Assembly (NCBI GenBank): GCA_030652805.1
Contig: JAUSPT010000026.1
Span: forward strand, 1-53,454
Direction of reading: 5' to 3'
Length of the DNA: 53,454 bases
DNA from: a bacterium
GTDB taxonomy: Bacteria; JAHJDO01
Part shown: one piece after another, positions 27,603-35,979 of the stretch
Layout: the number at the start of each line of letters is the position of its first letter
Numbering within the stretch: position 1 is the stretch's first letter
Translations under genes and position numbers: made by a program
The notes under the pieces: generated by a model
Databases searched by the model: none
Seen by the model: only the letters and a program-made list of their open reading frames with translations
Told to the model about the DNA's origin: nothing

Positions 27603-29309
27603 CTATTCCGCTGTTACGCGCAAAACTTCTTCTATGGTAGTCGTGCCCTTTTTGATTAGATCTATACCGCTTTCCTGCAATGTTATCATTCCGCCTTTTA
27701 CAGCAGCTTCCTTAATCTCACCTGAAGTGGCCTTGTTCATAATTAGTTGCTTGATCTCATCATCTATCTTTAGTATTTCAACAACAGCAACTCTGCCTTT
27801 GTATCCAGTGTCATTACAAAGCTCGCAGCCCTTTCCTTTATATATTGTTAAATCTGATATTTTGGAAATTGGCTGTTGCAGAATATGGGCAAAATTCTCT
27901 TTTGCCTTTTCCTGCAGATCAATTTTTTCTTTGCAGTTTTCGCATATTTTTCGCATGAGTCTCTGCGCAGCAACCATTATTACAGAAGATGAGAGAAGAA
28001 ACGGCTCAATCCCCATATCTATCAACCTTGTAATTGCTCCGGGAGCATCATTTGTGTGTAACGTGCTGAAGACCAAATGACCTGTCAGAGCGGATTTTAT
28101 CGCAATATCAGCAGTTTCAAAATCCCTTATCTCTCCAACCATTATAATATCAGGATCCTGCCTTAATATAGATCGTAAGCCGCCGGCAAATGTCAGACCT
28201 ATATCTGAGTGAGCTTGCACCTGATTGATTCCCTTTAGTTGATATTCTACAGGATCCTCAACTGTAATAATATTCTTAGTTGGTGTATTTATTTTGCTTA
28301 ACGCAGAATAAAGCGTTGTGGTTTTACCACTACCTGTTGGTCCAGTTAGAAGGATCATTCCATGTGGTCTGGAAATAGATTCTGTAAATATTTCCAGCTC
28401 TTTTTCTCCAAATCCTAATTTCTCCAGATTCAGTGTTAAACTACTCTTATCCAGAATACGCAATACCACCTTTTCCCCAAAAATTATTGGTAGAATTGAT
28501 ACGCGAAAGTCTATTTCCTTATTATTTAATACAATCCTCATACGGCCATCCTGCGGAAGCCTTCGTTCTGCTATATCCAGATTGGACATAATCTTTATTC
28601 TGGAGATTAGTGCAGCCTGAAGTTTTTTAGGTGGAGACAACCTCTCGTAAAGAACACCGTCAATACGATAGCGGATGCGCAATGCCTTATCCTCCGGTTC
28701 AATATGAATATCGCTTGCTTTCTCCTTAATTGCTTGAGCGAGAATAAAATTAACCATTTTTACAACTGGAGCTTCCTCAGTTTCCCTTAAGAGTTTTTCT
28801 AAATCTAGTTCTTCCCTTTTCTCAGCAGGTTCCTTAATATCAATGTCCCTTAAAATCTCTTTCATATCAAAAGATACTTCATAATACTGGTCAATAGCAT
28901 TGAGAATATCCTTTTCTGTGGCTATTACAGGATCTATCTCGTATCCAGTAGTGCTTTTTAAATCGTCTATAGCAAACACATTAAGAGGATCCAGCATGGC
29001 AATCGTAAGGGTTTTTCCTATCTTAGAGATTGGAACAATGGAATACTTTTTGGCAATTGTCTTCGGTATTGTTTCTATAACCTCTTTTGAAATTTTAAAT
29101 TTTGAAAGATTTATCGGAGGGATATTTAATTGTTCGCTTAAGCACGCCATAAGGGTCTTCTCATCAGCAAAGCCTTTTTTATAAATAATCCGGCTTAAAC
29201 TGCCGCCTTTTTCCCTCTGATCATGGAGTGCCTCTTTTAACTGTTCCTCTGTAATTATTCCTCCATCAAGTAGAATTCTTGATAGGTTGTCCTTTAAAGA
29301 CATAATCAT
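27603..29309 (-). CDS. pilB: Type IV pilus assembly ATPase PilB
   Basis: This hexameric ATPase drives pilus extension. It has 568 residues. The N-terminal MshEN region (about 1-140) has lost several glycines of the cyclic-di-GMP motif (GSLSRIIYKKG in place of LGxxL). The ATPase core has Walker A GPTGSGKT at 323-330, DIIMVGEIRD near 387-396 and HLVFSTLHTND near 411. A four-cysteine zinc site is present (Cys456, Cys459, Cys495, Cys498). The start ATG overlaps the preceding MshEN gene by 4 bp; a second in-frame ATG is two codons on. Confidence 0.96.
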   Translation of the reverse strand: MIMSLKDNLSRILLDGGIITEEQLKEALHDQREKGGSLSRIIYKKGFADEKTLMACLSEQLNIPPINLSKFKISKEVIETIPKTIAKKYSIVPISKIGKTLTIAMLDPLNVFAIDDLKSTTGYEIDPVIATEKDILNAIDQYYEVSFDMKEILRDIDIKEPAEKREELDLEKLLRETEEAPVVKMVNFILAQAIKEKASDIHIEPEDKALRIRYRIDGVLYERLSPPKKLQAALISRIKIMSNLDIAERRLPQDGRMRIVLNNKEIDFRVSILPIIFGEKVVLRILDKSSLTLNLEKLGFGEKELEIFTESISRPHGMILLTGPTGSGKTTTLYSALSKINTPTKNIITVEDPVEYQLKGINQVQAHSDIGLTFAGGLRSILRQDPDIIMVGEIRDFETADIAIKSALTGHLVFSTLHTNDAPGAITRLIDMGIEPFLLSSSVIMVAAQRLMRKICENCKEKIDLQEKAKENFAHILQQPISKISDLTIYKGKGCELCNDTGYKGRVAVVEILKIDDEIKQLIMNKATSGEIKEAAVKGGMITLQESGIDLIKKGTTTIEEVLRVTAE

Positions 29310-29839
29310 AATTTTTCTTTATTTCCCTTCTCTCTTACCAACTGCTTAAAGTCAACATCTGTCATATATTCTTCTGTTGTTCTGGTAATTTTTTTACGCT
29401 TCCCCGGGCCAAAATAACGAGTAATAATATCTTCAATATCCTCTCCTCCACTGACAAAGATTCTCACATTGGAGTTAGTGGCAATCTTTACATCCTCAAT
29501 TGCAGCATCGTTTAGCGGGTCAGCCATGGCTAATACTATGATATTATCCATTTTATCTATAGGAATTAGGTGATAATGCCTTATGATTGATTCCGGAATT
29601 AACTTGAGTATATCCTGATCAATCTCATAGTTTTTCAAAGGAAGATATGGGAATCCAAACTGAGAAGTAAGGGCGTTAACCACCTGTTCCTCAGTCGCAG
29701 ATCCCAGACTGACTAAAATCTGACCCAGAAAACCACCCTTTAGCTCCTGAATTTTCAATGCTTCATCCAGTTGTCGTTCCGTAATAACATCCCTCTCTAT
29801 AAGTATCTTTCCGAGTCGTTTTCTAATGGTTCTTGACAT
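29306..29839 (-). CDS. Free-standing MshEN domain protein, possible c-di-GMP receptor
   Basis: This 177-residue soluble protein is made up of one MshEN domain and a short tail. The two tandem motifs that bind cyclic di-GMP in the MshE family are well kept: RLGKILIERDVITERQLDEAL from Arg8, and FLGQILVSLGSATEEQVVNAL from Phe37. It is similar to the N-terminal part of PilB (both continue with a DP-LN-(D/N)AIEDVK-like segment), so it probably arose by duplication of that region. The tail (about 145-177) is charged. It has no ATPase domain. Its start is 4 bp after the GGDEF-like gene and it overlaps pilB by 4 bp. A role as regulatory partner of PilB is an inference. Confidence 0.8.
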   Translation of the reverse strand: MSRTIRKRLGKILIERDVITERQLDEALKIQELKGGFLGQILVSLGSATEEQVVNALTSQFGFPYLPLKNYEIDQDILKLIPESIIRHYHLIPIDKMDNIIVLAMADPLNDAAIEDVKIATNSNVRIFVSGGEDIEDIITRYFGPGKRKKITRTTEEYMTDVDFKQLVREKGNKEKL

Positions 29840-29843
29840 AATA

Positions 29844-30779
29844 TTATCCTGGAAACATAATCACTTTGTTCCCTTTTCCTTTCTTAGCCTGCTCCATTGC
29901 GCGATATAATTTATTATTTAATTCTTCTGCAACGTCGCCATCAATGGGGTTGGCAACTATACCTGCGCTTACGGTAATCTTTGTATCTTTTATTATGCTT
30001 TCTGCATCTGGGATAGATTCATTGGCAACCGCTTTTCTTACTTTTTCAGCAAGAGCATAAGCTTCCTTTTTATTGATCTCAGGGAGAATAATGCAGAATA
30101 TGGTATCCTTGTAACGAGCTACCTTGTCAATATCTCTTGCATTCTCTCTCAGGATACCTGCAATCTTCTTTAGAATCTTATTCTTAATATTTCCACCAAG
30201 CTTTTTCAAATATACATCCAGATTGTCAACATCAAACCCAATTATAGAACATGGACGCTCATACATAGCCGCCCGTTTTAACTCTTCGTTCAAATATTCT
30301 TCGTAATATTTCAAGTTGTATAAGCCCGTTAATTTGTCTGTAATGGTTAAGGAATTGGTTTTTTCAAGCAATCTATTGATTTCATAGCTGAGACCGCTTA
30401 TTTTTGCCTCAGTTTGATAAAGATCAGACATATCCCCCCTAAGCTTTTTTGTAATTTTATCCAATGAGACACTTAATTCGTCTATTCCCACTTCTTTTAA
30501 TTCCGGGTCATCTGCTGGGTCATCTGCTATTTTAGCTTTTGCCATCATCTTCACTATATTTGTATTAATTTTTTTAATCAGAAACATTAAGAACGCTATA
30601 ACACCAAGCAGAATAGCTATGCTGACATAAAGCACAACCTGATCCCAGGATAATGCGTATGTGCCTAAAAAAACAAATGCTCCTATCAATATCAGCATAA
30701 TAATTACAAGAGCAATGTTTATAAAAATATTACGACGGGCATGTGCCTTCGTTATCGACATATCTTCGCTTCTCTTCAT
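29844..30779 (-). CDS. Membrane protein with degenerate GGDEF domain
   Basis: This 311-residue protein has two membrane helices (about 20-40 and 49-68), a linker with coiled-coil character (about 100-142) and a GGDEF-fold domain (about 143-309). The catalytic GGDEF signature is replaced by KDTIF at 224-228 (RYKDTIFCIILPE), and the metal-binding FD-x-D segment is FDVDNLD at 182-188. The C-terminal SAGIVANP is kept. It is therefore probably not an active cyclase. It could be a structural or GTP/c-di-GMP sensing element. The ATG at 30779 has GGAG eight bases upstream. It sits between pilQ and the MshEN gene. Confidence 0.85.
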   Translation of the reverse strand: MKRSEDMSITKAHARRNIFINIALVIIMLILIGAFVFLGTYALSWDQVVLYVSIAILLGVIAFLMFLIKKINTNIVKMMAKAKIADDPADDPELKEVGIDELSVSLDKITKKLRGDMSDLYQTEAKISGLSYEINRLLEKTNSLTITDKLTGLYNLKYYEEYLNEELKRAAMYERPCSIIGFDVDNLDVYLKKLGGNIKNKILKKIAGILRENARDIDKVARYKDTIFCIILPEINKKEAYALAEKVRKAVANESIPDAESIIKDTKITVSAGIVANPIDGDVAEELNNKLYRAMEQAKKGKGNKVIMFPG

Positions 30780-30794
30780 AGTGATAGCTCCTTA

Positions 30795-32210
30795 TTATCT
30801 TGATATTTTATCAATATTTAGATTTATATCAGTCCCTCTCCATATTTTTGTCGGTAGTTTTTTATCAGGATTTGTTTTCTCCCATGTTTCATCCATTTTC
30901 TGAACACTTGCTTTTTCGTCTTCAGTCAACTCAGTCTCCTCTGTTACAATGGTAGGAGTGATAAGAATAATTAATTCCATCCTTGTTTTCTCAGTCGTAT
31001 TCTTCTTAAAAAGATAACCAAGTAATGGAATATCTCCGAGTATTGGCACCTTATACACAGTAATCGTGTTATAATTTCGCCTGAGCCCGCCAACTATAAC
31101 CATACGGCCGTCCTTGGTCAACAGGCTCGTTTCTAACGAGCGAGAGTCTATTATGGGTTCAGAACTATATTCACCTACTGAAAAACTATGTTTTGGCTTA
31201 ACAAGCATGGAGACAAACCCGTCATTTGTTATGTGAGGCTTTACAGTAAGATATGTTCCCACCTCTTTAAAGTCAGTTGTTGACGTCTGTGTTCCATCGG
31301 CATTAGTTGTAATTTTTGTATATGGAATACTCTCTGTTATTTCTATATTCGCTTCCTGATTATCAAGAACTAAGAGCCTGGGTCGGGCAAGTATTTTCAC
31401 ATCTGCGTTATATCTTAACCATTGAAGAGTTGCTCCGATATTCCACTGACCAATATTATAGTTGGTAATGGCATGCTGGAGACCTCCTGTAGTTGTAGTT
31501 AGACCCTGAGAGAACCAGCCCTCAGTCTTTGCTGTTCCCATCTTTATGTTTGTTCCTCCAGTAACTTTTTCTAAATCCCAGTCAATACCGTACTTGGTCT
31601 GTCCCGTTATTTTTACATCTATAATAGCTGCCTCAATAAGAACTTGAGGAGTTCTAATATCCAATCTTTGCGCAATTTCTGCTATTTGGTCAATATTCTC
31701 CTGAATATCAGTAACTATCAAAGTATTCGTGCGCGAATCGCTCTCAATTTTTCCTCTTGATGAGAGCATTTTTGTAACTGATTTCTGGAGCTTTTCAACA
31801 TCTGCAAAATTTAGAGAGAAAATTCTTGTTACCAACTCTGCCTCTGCCTTTGTAGTTTCCTTAATGGCAAGCTGTTCCCCTTTTATTTTTTTCATCTTCT
31901 CTGCAGTCATAACCTTTATCAAATTTCCTTTTCGCTCGTAAGCATACCCGCTGACATCAAGAATTGTCTGTAACGCTTGTTCCCAACCTACATTTTGCAA
32001 AAGAAGCGAAATTGTTCCTTTCACCTCTTCTCCTGCAACTATATTGACATTACCCTTATGGGAAAGCATTCTTATAACATTGCGTATATCAGCGTCTTTA
32101 AGGTCTAATGTGATCTTTTCGCCTTCTAGCTGATTACCCGCATATGAGACAGAACTAAAAACCAGACCAACACACATTGCAAGTACTAAAAAAACATGTA
32201 ATTTCCTCAT
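30795..32210 (-). CDS. pilQ: Type IV pilus secretin PilQ
   Basis: This outer-membrane channel, through which the pilus exits, has 471 residues, shorter than proteobacterial PilQ because there is no AMIN region. A signal peptide covers about 1-24. An STN/N0 domain (KITLDLKDADIRNVIRMLSH onward) and an N1 domain (LNFADVEKLQKSV) follow. The secretin domain (about 185-430) has VLIEAAIIDV and the typical end VPILGDIPLLGYLF with LIILITPTIV. It shows that the cell has an outer membrane. It overlaps pilP by 4 bp. Confidence 0.95.
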   Translation of the reverse strand: MRKLHVFLVLAMCVGLVFSSVSYAGNQLEGEKITLDLKDADIRNVIRMLSHKGNVNIVAGEEVKGTISLLLQNVGWEQALQTILDVSGYAYERKGNLIKVMTAEKMKKIKGEQLAIKETTKAEAELVTRIFSLNFADVEKLQKSVTKMLSSRGKIESDSRTNTLIVTDIQENIDQIAEIAQRLDIRTPQVLIEAAIIDVKITGQTKYGIDWDLEKVTGGTNIKMGTAKTEGWFSQGLTTTTGGLQHAITNYNIGQWNIGATLQWLRYNADVKILARPRLLVLDNQEANIEITESIPYTKITTNADGTQTSTTDFKEVGTYLTVKPHITNDGFVSMLVKPKHSFSVGEYSSEPIIDSRSLETSLLTKDGRMVIVGGLRRNYNTITVYKVPILGDIPLLGYLFKKNTTEKTRMELIILITPTIVTEETELTEDEKASVQKMDETWEKTNPDKKLPTKIWRGTDINLNIDKISR

Positions 32211-32662
32211 AATTTATCTCCACTCATTTTTACACTATATTCCTTATTCATATATCTGATCACTATTTCTTCTCTGGTTATTGATACAATTTTGCAGTTG
32301 CTGATATTATCTCCTGCCGCAACAATCTTATCGTTTATAATGGCAAGAGGTTTGGTATTATCAAATAGAACTCCTTCTATTTTCATCTCGGGCAATTTTG
32401 AACTTATAAAACTCCAGCCAGTCGGGGCCATAACGGTCTTATTCTCTGATATAAGAGGGATAAATGGGTCTCTTCTTCCATGAGTGTTATACACAAAAAC
32501 AGGTTCTCTATTCTTAGGTTCTGAGATTTTTTTCGTTGAAATATTAACCTTCTTTTGTCTTGATAAACTCACATTATCCTGCGCAGGCTTTGAACAGCCG
32601 GAAGACAAGAGAAGGCACAAAGTGGCAAAACAAAGAAAAATCCGAAACATTGTTTTGGTCAT
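32207..32662 (-). CDS. pilP: Pilus assembly lipoprotein PilP
   Basis: This 151-residue periplasmic lipoprotein should link the PilN-PilO frame to the secretin. The signal peptide ends in a lipobox LSSGC with Cys23. The HGRRDPFIPL segment and the C-terminal GDNISNCKIVSITREEIVIRY part fit PilP. The first 26 nt of the gene resemble the core of the 136-bp dispersed repeat (3 differences), so the start of the signal peptide may derive from repeat sequence. It overlaps pilO and pilQ by 4 bp each. Confidence 0.88.
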   Translation of the reverse strand: MTKTMFRIFLCFATLCLLLSSGCSKPAQDNVSLSRQKKVNISTKKISEPKNREPVFVYNTHGRRDPFIPLISENKTVMAPTGWSFISSKLPEMKIEGVLFDNTKPLAIINDKIVAAGDNISNCKIVSITREEIVIRYMNKEYSVKMSGDKL

Positions 32663-33207
32663 TTAGATTTTGTCTCCTGAAAAATGAATATACTCAGATA
32701 AATATCCGCAGTATGTTTTAACTCATCCTTTTTATCTGAGATAATACTTATATGATTTATCTTAACGAACCTTTCCAGATTTTCCAGTTTGTTCACGAAT
32801 CTGGCTATTTGGTGATAGCCACCTTTAATACCGAGCGCCATCGGGTATTCAGTATATATACTGGCTTTACCTGATGTCTTTAACTTGCCTGGATCAATAG
32901 ACATTAATTTAACTTTATATTCATTAGCAATATCTGTCAGCGAGGATAGAAAGTCAGGAATTTTATCCTCTCCAGGCATGCGTTTCTGGTATTCTTTTAT
33001 TAGTTTTTGCACTGTCTGAAATTCACGTTCTAATTGAGGTTTTTTAGAAACCATAATCTTTGCTTTTTGTATTTCAGCTTTTTTCTGTGTTATGTTTTTT
33101 CTCAAGAGAGAAATCCGTGCAATCTGGGGTGTTAATAAATAATAATAACCTATAAGAATTCCCAAAGCTACAATAACAAATAAGATAATTCGTTCATTCT
33201 TTTTCAT
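32659..33207 (-). CDS. pilO: Pilus assembly protein PilO
   Basis: This 182-residue inner-membrane protein forms the periplasmic alignment frame with PilN. One membrane helix covers about residues 7-25, followed by a coiled coil (about 28-78). The periplasmic ferredoxin-like fold includes the typical YPMALGIKGGYHQIARFVNKLENLERFV segment, visible at about 121-148. It overlaps pilN and pilP by 4 bp each, within an M-N-O-P-Q set in canonical order. Confidence 0.9.
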   Translation of the reverse strand: MKKNERIILFVIVALGILIGYYYLLTPQIARISLLRKNITQKKAEIQKAKIMVSKKPQLEREFQTVQKLIKEYQKRMPGEDKIPDFLSSLTDIANEYKVKLMSIDPGKLKTSGKASIYTEYPMALGIKGGYHQIARFVNKLENLERFVKINHISIISDKKDELKHTADIYLSIFIFQETKSK

Positions 33208-33875
33208 TGCTTAAATCTACATCCTATTTTAAATGACATAATATCTACATCTGCTACACTAACCCGACAGGTAGATACAAGGCTGACACTGGAGAAGTCG
33301 CTTAAAAAAATACTATCCTCCCTGACTTTTTTAATTAAGTCTCCAATGCGTCTTGTCATATCTTCGTTTTCTCTTGACAGAGCCATGCCCTCCAGAATAA
33401 AGACATTGTAGCTCTTCTTAACCTTTTTACCTGCGTCAGGGCTCGCTTTCGTTGAGATACCTGCCTTTCCATGACCATCAGGTGTTACAGAAACCATTTC
33501 AGTTCTTTTTTCAACAGCCATCTTTGTGAGCCACGTTTGAGTAGGCAGTATATCGCCTAACTGGTTTAATCTCTTTGCCCATATAATTCGGGAATGAATA
33601 AGTCCTCCAAGAAGAGCAATTTTTTTATCAATAGATTTTTTTGCGCCTTCCAACTTTTCCGCCTCACGCATTATTGGTTCTAATTTAGAATATTCAGCGA
33701 CCAGTTTGTTATGCGTCCATCCCATGAACTTCGCGCTGGAAAAACTGATAAGATAAATAATAACCATTACAACAACCAGTATAATGCCCCCTGTTATGAA
33801 GATTTCCATCCCGGGTAGTTTCAAACCTCTTCTAGCTTTTCTTAACCCAGTGGGGAGCAGGTTTATCGTAATCAT
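33204..33875 (-). CDS. pilN: Pilus assembly protein PilN
   Basis: This 223-residue inner-membrane protein has the short N-terminal motif MITINLLPTGLRKAR, which docks into PilM. One membrane helix (about 24-46) and a periplasmic domain follow. It overlaps pilO by 4 bp and pilM by 1 bp. The INLLP peptide is the most telling sequence feature. Confidence 0.92.
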   Translation of the reverse strand: MITINLLPTGLRKARRGLKLPGMEIFITGGIILVVVMVIIYLISFSSAKFMGWTHNKLVAEYSKLEPIMREAEKLEGAKKSIDKKIALLGGLIHSRIIWAKRLNQLGDILPTQTWLTKMAVEKRTEMVSVTPDGHGKAGISTKASPDAGKKVKKSYNVFILEGMALSRENEDMTRRIGDLIKKVREDSIFLSDFSSVSLVSTCRVSVADVDIMSFKIGCRFKQ

Positions 33876-34930
33876 TATTTATTTAGACTCCTCAGAGCAA
33901 GCCCAACAGCAACTGTTAGAAATGGATAAAGTCTTTTTATTCTCTCTGCACTGATTTCGTCTGATATTTTCAGGTTATTGGTTGTATTCCAAATGTGCGT
34001 TTCTACTCCAATTTTTTCATGCATGATATCGCCTATTATGGAAATCTGTGAACTGCCTCCGCTTAAGTATATATCTGCGATATTCTTATCAGGAACTTGG
34101 CTTTCATAGTAATCAAACGACATGTGTATCTCATTAACGAGATTACTCGTAATATGTTTTATCGTTTCTGTTACTTCCTTGGATCTGCTTTTTGCCTTTT
34201 TTGTCTCTTCAGCTTTTTTAATATCAATACCTAGGTCCTCACTAATAGCCCTGCTATAATCCGCGCCCGCAATATTTACATCCCTTGTGAGCCTTGAAGT
34301 GCCATTATCAAGTATGCTTATATTCGTCATCTGAGCGCCAATATTTATAAGCGAAATTACATTATCCTTTTTCTTAAAGACAGGGCTGAGCGCATGTTCA
34401 AAGGCATTTATAGTGGCAAAAGAATCAACATCAATAATAACCGGCTCCAGATCACAGGCTTTTAACAGCTCCAATCGTTGATTGATTAAGTCTTTCTTAA
34501 CAGCGACAAGCATTACTTCTATCATGTTTGTCTCGCTTGCTACGTTATCCAAAACTTGAAAGTCAAATTCCACTTCATTCATATCAAAAGGAATGTGTTT
34601 TGCAGCTTCATACTTCAAAGAAGCGCTTAAGTCTTCTTCTGACATCTTTGGAACACGAATATATCTTACAATTACCGATTGTCCCGACACTCCTATACTA
34701 ACCCTAGTGGTTGCGATATGCGCTTCTGCGAAAGCCTTCTTAATAGCAGTAACTACACTGTCCTTATTATCTCCAATTATTTCAGCTACACCAACTTTAC
34801 TCAAGCATAAGGTATCTCCATTTACAGTAAGCTCGACAATCTTGACAGCGCTGCTTCCTATATCTAATCCTAAACTGGTTCTAGATTTAGGTTTTGTGCT
34901 GAAAAGTTTTGTAATTGATTTAGGTATCAT
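33875..34930 (-). CDS. pilM: Pilus assembly actin-like ATPase PilM
   Basis: This cytoplasmic actin-fold protein anchors the PilN-PilO frame. From the chosen start it has 351 residues, the family norm. GLDIGSSAVKIVEL near the N-terminus is the phosphate-1 loop; YIRVPKMSEEDL and AAKHIPFDMNEVEFD follow; IYLSGGSSQI near the C-terminus is the adenosine motif. I chose ATG 34930 (MIPKSITKLF), which is 38 bp after the preceding stop. A longer in-frame start at 35005 would overlap the previous gene and add an unrelated-looking extension. The ribosome-binding site is weak. Confidence 0.93.
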   Translation of the reverse strand: MIPKSITKLFSTKPKSRTSLGLDIGSSAVKIVELTVNGDTLCLSKVGVAEIIGDNKDSVVTAIKKAFAEAHIATTRVSIGVSGQSVIVRYIRVPKMSEEDLSASLKYEAAKHIPFDMNEVEFDFQVLDNVASETNMIEVMLVAVKKDLINQRLELLKACDLEPVIIDVDSFATINAFEHALSPVFKKKDNVISLINIGAQMTNISILDNGTSRLTRDVNIAGADYSRAISEDLGIDIKKAEETKKAKSRSKEVTETIKHITSNLVNEIHMSFDYYESQVPDKNIADIYLSGGSSQISIIGDIMHEKIGVETHIWNTTNNLKISDEISAERIKRLYPFLTVAVGLALRSLNK

Positions 34931-34968
34931 AAGCCTGATTCTACTATTATGAGATGTTGCTGTCAAAT

Positions 34969-35979
34969 TTAATACTCCTGCCAGGAACCGCTTACTATAC
35001 GCCACGGCAGGTTGTTGGCAAAAGCATTTGCTACATTGACGGAATTATAGACCACTAATGGCCTTCCCGTAGATATTGTTGCAGATGTATCAGCTTGAGT
35101 CTGCACAAGGACTGATCCGGAAATCTCGGGATTTCCACTTATTGTCAGATTGCCAAATACATACATTATACCGTCAAATGTGCCGCCTGCTACATCAAGA
35201 TCACCGTCTACTATAAGGATTCCGCTTCCATACCATCCTGTCGTTGTAACCTTAAACGATGAATTATCCTGAAATTTAACCCAGGTAATTCCATCCACGT
35301 CTGAATTATTCGGAGGGTCAGTATAGTTTCTTGTTGATATGCCTTCCATTTCTTCTTTCGTCAGGCCAAATATATCTTCAATTGATGGAAAAGCAGCATT
35401 ACTTACCGGCGGACTGCCTGTTATTTCCCCAGAGCCAGCTGTAGTGGCTGTAAAACCCGCCGGAATTGTTACGCCCGTACTGGTATCTCCGTCTATCAGT
35501 CCGTTTCCACTAACTAGAACATTACCTCCTGCCTGAAGCGCAGAATTAACAACTCCCGGATTTCCCATTCGTTCTGCATCAACTTTCACTGTCCTTTCTA
35601 CCTTGTCTATATTTGTCATGTTCGGAGCATATCCGGTTGCTGTGATAGTTGCACTTGCTGATGTTAAGTTTGATACGCTTATTATATAATCGCCTATAAC
35701 CTTTCCGCCTTGAGTCTGAAAAGAGAGAACAGTCTTTGTGTAAACTGCTCCTGAAGTGTCCCAGCCAACCCATGAACCCTGGCCAAATCCCAACTCCCAT
35801 AATGCTGCTTGAATCCCTGATTCTGCAAGATTCCTTGCTGCAGATAGACGATAGGACCTGATTGTAAGCTTTTTTTGGAAAACGACCGTGGAAAGATATG
35901 CTCCTGCTATAATGGCAACAATAAGCATTACTATAGCTGAAATAACCAATACGCTTCCGCGTCTGTTTCTATACATCAA
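34969..35979 (-). CDS. PilX-like pilus assembly protein with predicted beta-rich C-terminus
   Basis: This 336-residue protein has a PilX-type start: a short basic stretch (RNRRGSVLVISAIVMLIVAIIAG) that makes one membrane helix, then SYRLSAARNLAESGIQAALWEL. The rest is rich in Gly, Ser, Thr, Val and Asn with short repeated strands (GGNVLVSGNGLIDG, LDVAGGTFDGIMYVFGNLTISGNPEISGSV, visible in parts), like beta-helix proteins. It has no prepilin peptidase motif of the GFTLxE type. It is a paralogue of its neighbour, which it overlaps by 4 bp. It may be a pilus tip or minor component. The surface adhesin idea is an inference. Confidence 0.75.
   Translation of the reverse strand: MMYRNRRGSVLVISAIVMLIVAIIAGAYLSTVVFQKKLTIRSYRLSAARNLAESGIQAALWELGFGQGSWVGWDTSGAVYTKTVLSFQTQGGKVIGDYIISVSNLTSASATITATGYAPNMTNIDKVERTVKVDAERMGNPGVVNSALQAGGNVLVSGNGLIDGDTSTGVTIPAGFTATTAGSGEITGSPPVSNAAFPSIEDIFGLTKEEMEGISTRNYTDPPNNSDVDGITWVKFQDNSSFKVTTTGWYGSGILIVDGDLDVAGGTFDGIMYVFGNLTISGNPEISGSVLVQTQADTSATISTGRPLVVYNSVNVANAFANNLPWRIVSGSWQEY

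Noticed and set aside
29844-30779. Active diguanylate cyclase
   Set aside because: The GGDEF signature reads KDTIF, so catalytic residues are missing.
34931-35005. 25-residue N-terminal extension of PilM
   Set aside because: It overlaps the end of the preceding gene and has no similarity to PilM; the ATG at 34930 gives the family length.
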